DNA from: Sclerotiophoma versabilis
Taxonomy: Eukaryota > Ascomycota > Dothideomycetes > Pleosporales > Didymellaceae
Assembly (NCBI GenBank): GCA_012274445.1
Contig: JAAROD010000033.1
Span: 2,147,758-2,211,757 of the forward strand
Length of the DNA: 64,000 nucleotides
Reading direction: 5' to 3'
The stretch's first letter is position 1. Each line of letters begins with the position of its first letter. Positions 34,340-46,885 of this stretch are shown piece by piece. Below the pieces are notes generated by a model. It was not told where the DNA came from. It saw nothing but the letters and a program-made list of their open reading frames with translations, and made no database searches. The position numbers and the translations under genes are program-made.

Positions 34340-35887
34340 ACGATCAGGGTATATGCCGGCATTGAAGCGCTATCGTTTGCACTTCAAATGACACTGAGTG
34401 CTAAAGCTACAAACGCGAAGATAGATCTTCCCACCTCATTCACCTCATATTTGTCTTACTTGCCCACTTAGTCTCCTCTTTCCATATCCTCCACGCTCAG
34501 TTTGTCGTACCTGCTGTCTCAAAACTAGCAAGCTTCTTTCTTGTACGCAGTCTACAGAAAACCGCAGTCTAAATTATAGACAACACGATCCAACTAACCC
34601 AACAATCTCTAAATCCACTTCCCACTCTCGGCAACCATGTCCTCCCCACTTCAATCAGCATGCAGGCCTTTCATCTACGCAGCCTCTTGACTATTTAACC
34701 GGAAGAGACCACCGCGTATCACACCACAGACTCCAGAATCTCCAACCGAGCCTGGTATCGTGAACCAATCTACGCCGCACCCGCCTCAGACTCAATTTGC
34801 AGCTATAGAATCCGTACAAAACACTGCAGACACATCCTCTACCCATCCTATATCTACGGCATAGCAGCACGGATCAAATACCCCTTTCCTCTCTATCCCC
34901 TCCACAGCTGTATCATAGACTCGCTTATCTTGTTCCAAGTTCCAGTTATCATTAAGCCCTTGCACATTCCAGTAGGTGCGCAATATAGACTCCTTGCAGC
35001 CCGAAGTCGATGCTATGAGCAGATGAATGAATTAGAGAATATGTAGGTCACAACGCGCCAAGTTTCTAGTAGGGTCTGTGGTAGTTAACACTTCGATAGA
35101 CAAGGCGAGTGCATCGCCGTGGACACTTCAAATCTGCATCACAGCTCCTCACTTCTATCCTGCAGATCCAAACTTGAGAATTTCTACACATGTCTCCAAC
35201 CCCCCTGGATGCCATTTTTTGCATAGTGTGTTGTGTATCTTCCGCAGTTTTACTTCGTGCGAAGTGCGGGCGCTGGTCTTGACTAAATCATAGTGCGGCG
35301 CTTGGAATGGTCTCGGCATCTGAAATATAATTCATTTTCTTCACTGCTACGTACTTCGCACTGCTGATACCCGACACATGCAGGTGGTCAGATCTTGCGT
35401 ATCTGCAAGTGTAAGTTGGGGTTCTGTATACTTTAAAGAAGCGCGGATGATGCTTGTGATCTAGAGGTGCTGGCTCCGATCCGCTAGGTCTGCAGACTAC
35501 GCCTATTACTTATTCTCCAGAGAGGATTTTTTCTGGGATGGAGTATTGCTGCATTTCTTTCTCCCTCAGCTTTGAAGCTATAGCTGTCAATTCACGAAAG
35601 CGGGTGCGAGGAAGTGTTGTGCATATCAATGTTGTATGATCATTTGTATCCTTCCACTCGACCTCGTTGTGGGGGCCGGCCAGGCATTTGAATTCCAAGT
35701 GAATAGAAACTGAAGCAACACATGTTTCTGGACCCAGCATAACCACGACACTCCAACAGAACGATTTTTTCGATGAAAACCCACAACAGCCACATCAAAG
35801 CCCAAGCATGCCCCACGAAAAATGCAATACAAGCCTCATGCATGCCCCATGCAAGCCCCACGCGCCCCACGCGCCCCACACCCAAAC
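34340..35887. other. Intergenic; no gene supported
   Basis: Several short frames only. At 35847-35880 a small C/G-rich tandem (GCGCCCCAC units) lies just after the end of the next minus-strand gene. Confidence 0.5.
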
Positions 35888-36533
35888 TTACCTCCAAGCT
35901 GCAACGCGACGGTGCGCAATACAAGATACAGCCGTGTCGTCCTTGAGTAATCTGTGCACTACATCGACAACGAGCCACATCATCTCCGATGTCATACCGC
36001 GGTGCCAAACGGCGAACTCGACGGACCCGAAGAAGCTCTGCGAGGGCTGGAAATCGGCGCTGAATTCGTTGACGGCCCACTTCTTGCGCGTCAGGTGCTC
36101 AAAGGGCGAGACCCAGTCTTTGTCGTACAGCGTCTCCATGGATTGCGTGTAGCTGTCGAGGATCTCTCGCCTGAACTCCCTGTGTGCTGCAGTATCTGAG
36201 GGGAGGGTGTCCTCCAGGTACTCCAGTTGGTTGAGGGCTTGGATCATGTACTTGAGGACTGTGTCGCGGCGTTCGTCTGGACATGTGGGGTGCTGGTTGC
36301 GTGACCGGATGGCGTTGATGAGGTCGATGGTGTTTTCCCTCGAGATGCTTTTTTGCTCTTGGAGTATCCCTGTGTGAGCTGGTGAGGAGGTGCGGTGCTA
36401 TGGGAAAAGGAGGTAACTTACGGCCCGCCTGGTCGTAGTATTCTTTGGTGACTTGCTTTGAGAGCGAGGTCAGAAAGTACGCAATTTCAACATTGCCGGG
36501 GTCATTTGCGTGAGCAAGAGCCATGGTGGTCAT
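35888..36533 (-). CDS. Hypothetical protein, two exons, 197 aa
   Basis: Exons 36533-36422 and 36369-35888, intron of 52 nt with GTAAGT and CACACAG. The start MTTMALAHANDPGNVEIAYF is the first ATG; an in-frame GTG upstream was not used. The product is a well-mixed, probably alpha-helical protein: FLTSLSKQVTKEYYDQAGR, IDLINAIRSRNQH, YLEDTLPSDTAAHREFRRE, and a Trp/Phe-rich end (KKWAVNEFSADF, SVEFAVWHRGMTSEMMWLVV). No signal peptide. I cannot name the family. The stop overlaps a GTAAGT, so a further 3' exon after 35890 is possible. Confidence 0.65.
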
Positions 36534-37099
36534 GGGTAATACTGTCACCGAGTGAACTGGAGTTCAGGTGATGTTCATAGAGGGAACGAGTGGGATCGTG
36601 ACGATATATGTATTTGGATCTCGCGCCGATTCTCATACTTTCATGCAGTGCCACACTGCAGTCAATGTGAGGTAATGGGGTCGCGCTCCTTCGCGTCCCT
36701 TAGATCGACGAGCGCTTGTTGATCAATCACGAAGCAATATGCGGCTGCATGCATTTCTGATATAATGTTACATAGACCTTAGGAGAGCACGACAGCGGCT
36801 CTAGACCTTGAGTGATTGTGGTGTTTACTAGCATACTGTGGGGCTGAGAATTGTGAAAGTTGAGGGGCGATAGGATTGTGGGCTGCATTAGCCTGAAACC
36901 TGTCTGCAAGTGCATTCCTGTTCTTAGCCGAAGAACAGCTTCCACATCGTCCATATCGCTCGCTGAGCTGCGCGTGAAGTTGAGTATATTGTGGTTCCAG
37001 GACTTTATTCAGATCTTGTGTAGGGCTTGCTGTAATTTTGTGGGCCTCACACCGTTCAAGCCTGGTGGGACGAGTGGATTGTTCCACACCTGCGAACGC
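36534..37099. other. Uncertain region between two minus-strand genes
   Basis: A minus-strand frame at 37087-36779 (TQDLNKVLEPQYTQLHAQLS, CGSCSSAKNRNALADR) has coding-like composition and could be a further exon of the gene starting at 37573, but the junction is not clear. Confidence 0.3.
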
Positions 37100-37573
37100 C
37101 TACGAGGCGAGAGGTTGCGTTGTGGGACAGCGACATGTAACTGCGAGTCTTCCACAGTGTACGTTCGGCCTGAGGTTGTACAAGCCTTGTTCATGGCCGT
37201 GGGGGTACACGTGTGCATCAGAGCGCCGCAGCCGATCGCTCCAGCTGCACGTCGTCCTTAGCAAAGAAGGCGCGCATACTTGTGTACCCGTACGCTGCAG
37301 CTTGTAGAGAAGTTCGATGGTAGCCCGATTGAGAGCTGTGTCAGATCCACCTGGGCTGTGGAACACGAGACGCAAGGGACGGATTGAGAAGCTGGTATCC
37401 AAGATCTTTGATTGCATCGTCGTGCAAGCCACATCAGGGGATGCGTGCGGCAGTGCTAGGATTAATACGGTCATGATGTGTCTCCTGACGCCGCGTCTGC
37501 CGGGAAAGACAGCGGCACCAGATCCGAGTTCGATCTCGGGAGGGGTATGGTCACAAACAACAAGGGTGGCCAT
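37100..37573 (-). CDS. Probable hypothetical protein, 3' structure unresolved
   Basis: From ATG 37573 the frame gives a convincing N-terminal part (MATLVVCDHTPPEIELGSGA, then RRHIMTVLILALPHASPDV, RPLRLVFHSPGGSD, ATIELLYKLQRTGTQ). After TGTQ the composition changes; a GTATGC donor with TTTGCTAAGG branch and GTGCAG acceptor would give a product of about 106 aa, while the unspliced frame gives 157 aa ending at 37100. No family is recognised. Confidence 0.4.
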   Translation of the reverse strand: MATLVVCDHTPPEIELGSGAAVFPGRRGVRRHIMTVLILALPHASPDVACTTMQSKILDTSFSIRPLRLVFHSPGGSDTALNRATIELLYKLQRTGTQVCAPSLLRTTCSWSDRLRRSDAHVYPHGHEQGLYNLRPNVHCGRLAVTCRCPTTQPLAS

Positions 37574-40098
37574 CGGGTGATGCTATGGAGGTGGGGTCGT
37601 GTCCTTCAGGCCAACCTACGCATGCGTGCATCGTGTAGTTGTCCATGGAAGCACATTTGGTGCATACACAGTCGGTGTTCCAGTGCGTGTAATGGGAGCG
37701 GACGTTGCCTTATACTTTTGAGAGAAGGGCAGATGGTGGGTATGGTAGAGTGTACGGGCTGCCAAACTGCGGAGGTGGCCCAGGCACTCAGCGTGAAGCA
37801 AGCTCAGCGGTGGCTGTAACGACACAAAAGTGTGATTAGCGTCAAGGGTCGCAGGAATCTACTACCGGGCATGCTCGGCGTCGGCGTACATGTGCGGGTG
37901 CGTCTACCAGCTGTCATTCGGCTCCGACACAGTCACAATCCAGCCTGGGAAAGGCGAGATTGTAACAAAGACTTTCTCTACAAGGCTGTCTTTTTGAGGG
38001 TTGCAGGATTGGTAGTTGTGGAGCAGAGCCAGCATAAAAAGAGCCAAATGAGTGAAGGCCCTGCAGCGAGTGCGAGGGTTTGGCGGGCACATGGAGCTGC
38101 TCACTGGTCACGTGGGTGCCCTCGCCTTGTTGATGGGGTGGGAGGACAGGTACGGCCTGCCTCGATATGACGCTCGTCTGTCTGCATTCGACGCCAACGA
38201 GGTCACGACTGCGCTCCCGTGACTGGGCACTGCGTCAGCCACACGGAATGCCATCTCGTCGAGTGGCTCTGGTGGCGCGGCGCTCAGCGATGTCATGTTG
38301 CGGCGGGAGAGGGGGTGGAGCTGGGCGCAGAAGCAGAAGCAGATGCGGACGCGTATCGACAGGTGGAAGAAAAGAAGGCCGTTAGCCTGGCGAAAAGGCT
38401 GTCAAGCCTCAGGCCATTGTTGTGAGTGAGCAACGACGCGGCGCTTGCTGCCAGTGTTAGAGCGTCCCAAGGCTACCTGAGTGGTTCGGCACGCTCAGCC
38501 GTTGAAGCTGTCACCCCCACTGTTCTCCACTCTGGTCTCCACTCTGGTCTCCACTCTTCAGTCTCCACTCTCTACACCCACGACCAGTGCTGTCAACAAT
38601 CGGTTAAGTGGGGCCCAGCGACCTCGGATGGACTTGATTGATTGCCTTTTTGAGCTTAGAGACTACTTATATAGGTTTAATCCCTACTTCTTTAGGTAAG
38701 GGCGTAGATGTGAGATTCAGATTGACTTGATTTAACATGTTTGCAGGCCATAACGCCAGCCAGCCTCCTTGCTTCCTCGATGCTGCGACTCTGCGACTTT
38801 TCGTCTGCTCGACGCCAGTCTCTGCATCGCACCACCGACCACTCCCCGCTGCCGCCCCAGCAAGCCAAGGGCCTGATACCGAGGTCTGAGGCTGCCCAGT
38901 CGCCGTTTCGACTCTCGTCCGGACGACCGAGCCAGCACTGCAATGAACGGCAGTACCTTTGGCTCCTTCTAGATGGGCCTCCTGGATCACAATGCGGGGC
39001 TGCTTGTCTGTCCTCGCTGTCCCTGACAAGCCTCGAATGTCTAGCCGTTCGCGCCAGCGCACGTCGTACGTCGACACGTTCGAGAATGTACAAATTAAAT
39101 GAGACACCGATCGAGAAAAAAAGTACCAGGATTTGACGAGTCCCCTGCCTGGCCCCTTCCCTTTTGCTGCGCATACACTGGTCACAGGTATGAGCCCCGT
39201 CAGCCATTGGCATTCAGGTTCATGCTTTGTTACAGTGCATCTCTGAGGTCTTTACAGAATACACCTTCCACTGGGAAGAAAGCTGAAATATGCAGTGCCA
39301 AGGCGTGACAATGGCGCATGGCGACAAAAGACCACCGTCTGAGCACCATCCGTGCAAGTTGGGCTGATATCTGCGGCCAAAACATGCACACGCGCTCAAA
39401 CAAAAACTCACGACCACGACCGTTGAGTGCGTCAAGCGCGATCCTAGACAACAGTCTGCTGTCCGCCCAGACTCGCCTCCACATGAAGGTTTGCCGTCCC
39501 CCTGCTCACAGCTGCTATCCATATTTCCCCGCATCATCGACCAACGACAAGCGAGGCACCGGGCTGACTGCAACAAATCTCACATCTCCACATAAAAGCA
39601 ACAATTTGACGAGTGTCCAAGGCTAAGATCTACCAAACAAAGTGCAAGTCGTTCCATTTCTCGCCACCCAACGAGCGACACCACTCCTTTCACCCCCTCG
39701 TGCAGGCAGGAAAACGCGAAGCAGCTGACACCGAACTCGAGCGCTATTCCTACGATGACGTGGCGGTCGAAGCCTGGACTTCACATACAACAAACGTGTT
39801 GAAAAAACAACCCAAGACATGGTGCGTTGTTACGAAATGAGAAGATGGGCGCGGATACAGGCGATGGCCGTGCCCCTACTTGCAGAGGATAAGCCCACGC
39901 CCTACACTAACGTTTTTTGACAGGATAAAGTGCGATGGAGTGAGAATTTAGACCCAGCGTGATAATTTCTGCCATACCACGGTTGTATAATACTGAGATC
40001 GGTGGTCCCGATATCCTACGCACACATCAGGTTACAAGGCCTGTCTCTCCATTGCTACGCTAACATCTACTAGCTGCCGGCACGGTCCTCCCCGTGTA
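37574..40098. other. Intergenic; no gene supported, small tandem at 38524-38571
   Basis: Frames at 38667-39213 overlap on both strands in several phases. One minus frame starts HTCDQCMRSKREG, reminiscent of a Zn2Cys6 start, but lacks the remaining cysteines. Nothing else can be supported. Confidence 0.5.
38524..38571. repeat. 12-bp tandem repeat, about four copies
   Basis: TCTCCACTCTGG occurs twice exactly, then as TCTCCACTCTTCAG and TCTCCACTCTC. It lies in non-coding DNA. Confidence 0.85.
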
Positions 40099-40449
40099 CT
40101 ACCAGCTAGCGTACTTGGTAAGGGGATCTGTGCAATCATTGTATACGCAAATGCGCGCCTGATCGCTGTACGGCACTGATGTAAGGTTAGACCGCCGCTT
40201 TTTGGCGCACATGAACATGAGGCTGCTGGCAGGGATGTGGCGCAACTTACTCTCGGTGACTGGGATGAACTTTCTCGTACTACGGTTGCGCTCGTCGCAG
40301 CGACCATCTTCAACCAAACCACAACGCTGTGGAAGTGTTAGTGTTATCGCCCATCTCGGCGAATAGCCACTTCCACAGCGCAGCGCCATCTTTTCCCAGT
40401 TTGACTCTAGCGCGAAAGTCCTTTTAAGCAGGTCGAGCTCCAGATCCAT
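40099..40449 (-). CDS. Possible small protein, 116 aa
   Basis: Single frame from ATG 40449 (MDLELDLLKRTFALESNWEK) with a Cys-containing middle and basic stretches. No motif, no intron and no family; it may be chance or a fragment. Confidence 0.28.
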   Translation of the reverse strand: MDLELDLLKRTFALESNWEKMALRCGSGYSPRWAITLTLPQRCGLVEDGRCDERNRSTRKFIPVTESKLRHIPASSLMFMCAKKRRSNLTSVPYSDQARICVYNDCTDPLTKYASW

Positions 40450-42499
40450 CTTTTTGGTCGTATTGAACTACTTAATCCTGGAGACAATGCTTGAATTTGA
40501 CTTTGAAATCTTATGCTTGGGTTTGCACGAGTCGTAGAATATGATCACGCTTAATATTATGACCTTCCCGACAGGGGCAACTGTCAACACCTGAAATCGG
40601 CACGCCTTCTCACAACTCTTCTCCAGAACATGCCTCTATATCAAACTAGTTCGTGGTACGCGTTGGATGGAGCTGTGGGCTCTGAGGTGTTTTCCGATTG
40701 CCGTTAAATGGAAACGAGAGCTTTCAAACCAGGAAAATTTGTGAGCCAACAGTCAACGACGACTTCCATAGCCGCCAACGGGTTTCATATCGTGTCCAGC
40801 AACGCGCAGAAGCATAATGCTATGATTCCGCATTTAACAATACGTGATGCGTAGTCCTGTGTGTCTGTTCCTTCTGCTCCAGCCCTGCTCACACCTACCA
40901 AGTGGGCAGTACTTTCTGCGATCAAGAACCCTGACTGCCTCCTGCTTTCACATTCATCCTGATCAAGTGGAAGACGAGCGTATAAACACCAGCTGGTGTT
41001 ATACTCCTATTCAAAGGTTGCGGTGCTTTGCCTTCATTTTCGTTGATAAGGCGCCCTGCGGTTACTACGGGGAAATGCCACGGAAGATACCCAACGACTA
41101 TACATGGTAGTAGAACTTTCTCATATTCATCTCCTCCTCCTCCTCATCATCGCTTCTCTTCCCTTCGATTCCAGTCTATCTCTGTTTGTTCGTTTTTTCC
41201 CTCGAATGCCTCCGGGATAGTTCAGTCTCTCAGGACGATCCCAACAATTCAAAGCTTCGGCCTGAGTTTATGAACAGTCTCAAAAACTCACCACTTCTCG
41301 GACCTTGTCGGCACCTCAGTCACGGTGTGGGCAGTAGGTCACTGGATCTCACCCCAGGTCTACGAAAGATTGATGCGACACTGCTTCTGGTACTGATTGT
41401 TGGAACCACTGTGCCTGCTGCCTGATTGTCCGCGTGTCGCTAGCAGACAGACCGTTTTTCAGTTTGGTGCCGTGATATCTGACTGCTGAACTGTACGTCA
41501 GCAGATAAGCCCTTATCTATTACAGACCATTCAACGATCAATTGGCTGGTAGCCGCGTCAAATTCTGTAAGCTTTATTCGGGTTGGTCATTCAGTCAAAG
41601 AGTGGGGTTCCTTTCGGTCCGTCTCTGGTGCCGTGCTAGCGTATGGCAAATGAGCAGGTCTCGGTAGGAGCAATGCCTGCTAATACGGACCGACAGCTAA
41701 AAACTAAGACCGAGTGTCCAAACGATCAAGGACTTCAATGCTTGCCTTATTCATCCACTACAGGTATGTAGACACCAGCTGGAGTGCTACCACAATCGGC
41801 AAGATCCGATTGTTGCCATCATACAACTTGAGTCGCAGTCGGAACCATGATCTCCCGCCAACAGACATGAAGCTAAAGTGCCAAAGCACGAGTAGCCTTT
41901 GCTTGTACCACGGCAGACGTGTGGTAGTCGTTAGGTGATTACGATCGTCCGGGGGGTGGTTTTCAGAGTCGGTGTGCGTCAAATCACGGCCTCATGATAC
42001 CATTAGGTCTAGACTCGGTCAATCGTTTTCGCCGAAAGGCGAACAACTTTCTATTATCAACGCAAAATCACTTTTAAAGATATATACTACTGAAACTAGT
42101 TTTCGTGTAGTCAGACGAAGCACCTCGCACGCAAAACTTACCACAGCAGACCACAGCAGACCACATCAGACGGCCTGTTCAAGATGGAAAGATAAGATAA
42201 AATCGTGCATAAACATCCCAGGAGGACCTTGCCGAGGGCATGGCAGTAGAAAGAAGGGCACAATAGCCGGCTGAAATTCCTGAAGGCGGACCAAAGGCAT
42301 GGCTCGCAGTCCCTGCCGCAACTGTTTGCTTTTCTTGTTGTTCAAATGCGTGAACATCATTGGTATCTTTTAGGAGTATTTCAGGTCTGATCTGCTGCAC
42401 AGACAAACGCTTTTAAGCATCACATGAACACTCTCGTCGTAGAGCACGTCGACCACTGGTGAACCATATGGCCGTGCCACATCTATTGCTAAGCAGTTT
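40450..42499. other. Intergenic; no gene supported
   Basis: Short frames only. A short tandem based on ACCACAGCAG lies at about 42140-42171. The missing 5' part of the downstream transporter pseudogene could not be recognised here. Confidence 0.5.
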
Positions 42500-43548
42500 T
42501 CTTCATGTTTGCCCGCGGTGTGTCCGCTGGTAAGGTCTTTGACGACTATGGTCCAGCCCGCTACCTGCTCGTTGCCAACACATCTTTACATGTATTTGGG
42601 GTGAAGATCGCCGTTATCGCCAAGAATTACTATTAGATCTCATTGAGCCAGGGATTTTGCTCTGCCATCGCTGCCTCGCTTGTTTCAGTCCTACGCTTCG
42701 AATTGCACGGCCTCTTGTCCCTAGACATGGCAGTGTTAGCCAATTGAGATGTGCATCTTAAATATCGACATTATCATTAAAGAATGGTGGCACTGTACTC
42801 GGACTTACTGCCGCTTGCTGATTTCTGGCGACCAGATCTCCTAGCCCTGATCACCAATCTGCTTCCTCAAGTCGGCCCTGGTTGGATCAATTCCTGCTGT
42901 GCCTTTCTGATAATCGCTGTTTTGCTATTCTCAACCTGTATCAAGCCCCAGTCTCGCTCTTTTGAATTTGCAGCTTCCTCCGGTCCCTGCGATAGCCAGC
43001 CTTGCTTTTCTGCTTTCAAACAATACAAGACAAGAGAGCCAGATGTTGGCTAATGTGATGATAATGTTCAGATGAAGCGCTTGTAGTTCTTTTGGGGGTA
43101 CCGTACCCAATGCCATTGCTGATAAAGTTGGACACTCCAACGTCATGATCCCTGTGGGCGCATTAAGAACGATTTTGATACTGGGACTTTATCTACCCTC
43201 AATTAGCAACGCGCCCATCATTATCTTTGCAGCGCTGTTTGGCGTTTCTTCCAGTGTTGGAATCAGTCTCACCTCTGCCATCTGTGTAAGATACAGCCTA
43301 GTCGAAGCATCGGTGTCCGTACTAAGACAGCTTTTACAACCGTCGTACTTGCCGGTTGGACTGGATCTCCCACTGGTCATGCCATCATCTCACGTAGCGG
43401 AGGATGGTCCAATAACGCTATCGTTAATGGTGGCATTCGTTGCACCATTGGAATGTTGCTTTTGGTCGCTTTTTGGATCTCTTTTGTCGGCTGGAAGTCA
43501 GCAAAAGTTCGAGGCTCTCGCAGGAGCAACAAGGTCTCAATTCACTAG
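42500..43548 (+). pseudogene. Monocarboxylate-type MFS transporter, decayed
   Basis: Pieces in several frames line up in order with fungal monocarboxylate-porter-like MFS proteins: ARGVSAGKVFDDYGPARYLL, SLHVFGVKIAVIAKNYY, a TAG at 42634-42636 where relatives have Gln, ISLSQGFCSAIAAS, then LLPQVGPGWINSCCAFLIIA, IADKVGHSNVMIPVGAL, LILGLYLPSISNAPIIIFAA, and after a frameshift near 43305-43320, FTTVVLAGWTGSPTGHAIIS, ending at the TAG of 43546-43548. Stops and at least two frameshifts break it. The N-terminal part is missing. Transporters of this family move monocarboxylates or related acids across the plasma membrane. Confidence 0.82.
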
Positions 43549-43923
43549 ATCAGCTTATACAATCGTTCCAAACTATACTTATGAACACTCTGCACACTCT
43601 TACATGCGTAAAGTACAATACACCCGAAGATCGAGAACCTGAGATGCCTTCCGTTGCTCTTCTGAGACATTGCACTCAAACTATGTTTGATAGTCATTGC
43701 GAAACGTGAATACAGCTACGTTCTCATAGGGCTTGAGGTGAGCGGGGTGTAGAAAGCGATGGACCTGGTCGACTGATTCAAGGTGCTTGCTGTCATGCCC
43801 ACAAGTTTGGGGGTTGTGGGAGATCCATAACACCGTGCGAGGTCTAAACGGTGCGAGCTAGAAGCCGCAGCATAATGGTTCTCAGGCGTCTAGGCGACTG
43901 TTGATTTTCAGATTACTTCTAAT

Positions 43924-44717
43924 CTATTTACGGGCAGCAGCCGCAGCAGCCGCAGCAGCCGCAGCAGCCGCAGCAGCCGCAGCAGCAGCTTCTTTGTCAG
44001 CAGCTAGCAGTTTCTGTATAGCTGGCCTTGTTACGCAGCGGTCCCACCAAGCACTCACAGCCTTGCGACTGAGGATGACGTTCCCACACCCGCACGCGAA
44101 CAATTTTTGGATCAGTGGAATGTAGTTTAGATCTGCGAGCGTGAAGTTATTTCCGGCCATGTAGTCATTTTTCTGTAGGAGACGTTCTGCCACGTCGAAA
44201 TATGCCCCAACCAACCGCAGTCCCTCGGCGATCGCGGCTTCGTTAGGGGGTAGTCCCATGAGCTTCTTCGCAAACTTCTCAAATGTGATCTTAGTCGCAG
44301 CATCGGTGAAGTAGACCGTTTCCGCGGACTCCGCCTGGTCGAAGAGGGCTGTAGCTTCAACGTCGGAGCTCTGTGGCAGAAGTGGGAAGGAGTACTTCCT
44401 CGCCAGATACTTGCATATTGCACGGCTCTCGTAGAGACTGAACCCGTCAGGGAAAGTGACGACGGGAACTTTGCCCCATGGGTGACGCTTCATATGTTCT
44501 TCAGACTGGATTAAGTGAGGTCAGCGCTGGGCACTTTGCGCATGCGAGGACAAGCCACGTCGTCTGAAAGAATAGTACGTAAACTCACCTTCTGCTCCTT
44601 TTTGGCCAGGTTGAGGACCACAAACTCATAGTCCGTAAAGCCACCTTCGGCAAGAGTCAGGCGAACACGATCGGTGTTGGACGAACCGCGAGCGCCATAG
44701 AGAGTAAAAGCTGGCAT
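43924..44717 (-). CDS. Glutathione S-transferase with poly-alanine tail, 236 aa
   Basis: Minus-strand exons 44717-44589 and 44505-43924, phase-0 intron with GTGAGT and ATCCAG. The N-terminal thioredoxin-like domain (about 1-85) starts MPAFTLYGARGSSNTDRVRL and has GKVPVVTFPDG with the cis-proline and LYESRAICKYLA, where the Glu-Ser pair binds the gamma-glutamyl part of glutathione. The all-helical C-terminal domain contains DYMAGNNFTLADLNYIPLI, the usual N-capping box. It resembles phi-like/fungal GSTs, cytosolic, conjugating glutathione to electrophiles. The end is odd: 19 consecutive alanines followed by Arg-Lys-stop, encoded by a near-perfect 9-bp microsatellite. It lies beside the decayed transporter and convergent to it. 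Confidence 0.92.
43933..43989. repeat. Trinucleotide/9-bp microsatellite coding for 19 Ala
   Basis: On the plus strand CAGCAGCCG repeats five times within a GCN run; the minus strand reads GCG GCT GCT. It is inside the last codons of the GST gene and is probably length-variable. Confidence 0.92.
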
Positions 44718-45098
44718 TTTAGAGGTGTGCAGTAGTCTTGATATGATTCTGGGGTTGTTTGTGAAAAGGTTCAACATGTACAAGTGCCCTTTCGAGGTCC
44801 TGGGCCAGCGACATACTATATACTATGTAAGTCGTTTGTGACCCTTCGGCTTCGGTCTAGAGCTATGACCAGTGCTTCGGTGCCTTGTTGTTGTGGAGAC
44901 TCTCGGCCCACTTGTGAACGGCATGTCTGATTGGCGAGATCGCTCTTGCAACCCAATCGAGTTAGCGCTTATGCGCGCCCCTCGACGATACATTTGACAC
45001 GATGGGACACTAACTTATCAGCCTGTGTATTCCAGTGTGAATCAAGTTGCATCGTCTCATTCGCTTGCTCGGACTTTTTGCTTGCTATAGCCCAAACA

Positions 45099-46457
45099 AT
45101 GGCCGCAAATCTTGTCGCTCATAAGCGGAGCAATCGATGTAGAACTAAGGTGAAAACTGGGTGTGCAACCTGCAGGTCAGTCTTGTTTCCCGACGCCGGT
45201 CTAAAACCAAAGTAATGGATATAGACGGGAATTTTTGCTTTGCAATGACAGTGCTCATTTAGGAACAGGATAAGAAAAGTTAAATGCGATGAGAGCAAGC
45301 CACATTGCCAGAAATGTCTCAACACAGGTCGCAATTGCGATGGCTATGAGTCTCCTTTTAGACTTTTCACAAATCAACGCATTGTTAACTCTTATGCTGT
45401 TGGCATCAAATCGAGTGCTGGTTTCCAACCTATCCAATCGACTTTGACCAATATCGCCCCCCTGGACGTCGAACTGCTGAATCGTTACTTCTCGACCAAG
45501 TCTCTGCTTCAAGTCAAATTGAGCTGTGAGGACGAAGCCAAACAAGTCCTTCAGGCCAGCTTGACGAATCAATCAATACGATATGCAGTCTCATCTCTTA
45601 AAGCTCTTCGGGAGGATCTCGAAACGTCCAGAGACGTTCCTGGGTCTGTCGTGCAGCAGACCCCGAGCCATGACTACGGCCTTCAGCAATACTGTATGGC
45701 TTTGAGAGGTCTGGCATCTAAACTGGTCTCCCCGGGCTCCGATGGGTTGAAGTCGGCGTTGCTATGCTGTCAGGTCTTTATCAGTATCGAGCAATTGCGG
45801 GGGAATTATACAACCATGGCCCAGCATATCATTCAAGGTCTCAAAATCATGCACGACTATAGGGCAAGGCCAACTTTAGTGACCCGGCAAGAATTGGTGC
45901 CAGCATACTATGATCAGCTACCCTTGCTAGATGTTTTTGTCGTCAAGCTGTTCGCTGCACCATGCAAGTCCTCGGATTCCCCAGGAACAACCAATGCAAG
46001 CGAGACAAAGTCGTCTGTGCGTTTGACTTCGGCGCATCAACAGCCTGTTGAATCTCCCAATCTTCGCACGATTGCACCCAACATGCGAAAAGAGCTTACA
46101 AGGATCGCTACATCAACGCTCGGCTTTCTCAGCAAAGTATCGCATATACAATCGGCATCAAATGCACTTCAATTACTATCGGAAAAAGCTTTTTTACTGG
46201 ATGCCTTAGATGTGTGGCTGCTTGATCTTGAGCTTGTTCTCATAGAGATGGGATCGCCTGTCCCTGAGCGTCTCTCGGTATCTTTCATGCGTCTCTTCCA
46301 TCGGATCTTGAGGGTTGTTCTCGTGGGGGTACTAGACACATCACCCGCTATCCATACCCAGCTACAGATTGAGATTGAACGATTGCAGGCTATTGCTAGC
46401 ACTGTGGGTGAAGGACTGAAGGCATATAGAGCCCACAGTGGATCCAAAGATAACTGA
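45099..46457 (+). CDS. Zn(II)2Cys6 fungal transcription factor, 421 aa
   Basis: Exons 45099-45175 and 45269-46457; the 93-nt intron (GTCAGT to GGAACAG) lies inside the zinc cluster. Spliced, it reads C-AT-C-RIRKVK-C-DESKPH-C-QK-C-LNTGRN-C, a complete binuclear zinc cluster at residues about 22-50, with basic residues before it (HKRSNRCRTKVKTG). The rest is a helical region (LKSALLCCQVFISIEQLRGN, IIQGLKIMHDYR, PLLDVFVVKLF) like the middle domain of fungal C6 regulators. At 421 aa it is at the short end for the family. No linker coiled coil is obvious. It sits beside GST and two transporter genes, but regulation of them is only conjecture. Confidence 0.88.
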
Positions 46458-46885
46458 AGAGGACGGTCCGATGTACGATAGTACCTGTGTGCCTATGACA
46501 AGTTCCAAAGGTTCTTCAAATTGCTTGAGTTACAACAAGCGATGGTTAAAAGGTCCACCTCCACGGAAGAATGTCCGCACCCACCAAACCCAGGAAGTCA
46601 ACGAGAGCTTGAATATTTATACACACTTCTTATTGGCTCATTTCTCCGGTTTCTTCCATCAGGTCCTCCATAGCTTCATGCCGTTGATCTACATATCAGC
46701 TTGGCACTGACGAGATAGTTACATGATCGAGATCGTTATTGACCGCTCACTATATCCAAGATTGACTTCGCATTGTCCTAAGGACATGAACTCAATAGAA
46801 TGGTGTTAGAAACATTTGTTGAATTCATGAATCTATGTAAAAGAGTTTTTTCCATTTTGGAATTGCACTGAGAGCAGGTTCACAT

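Noticed and set aside
37535..37552. CCGAG-TTCGAT-CTCGG hairpin resembling a tRNA T-arm
   Set aside because: The loop is six, not seven bases, no acceptor or anticodon arm fits, and it lies inside a probable coding frame on the other strand.
38692..39213. Minus-strand frame starting HTCDQCMRSKREG, possible Zn2Cys6 start
   Set aside because: The remaining cysteines of the cluster are absent in all frames and no intron restores them.
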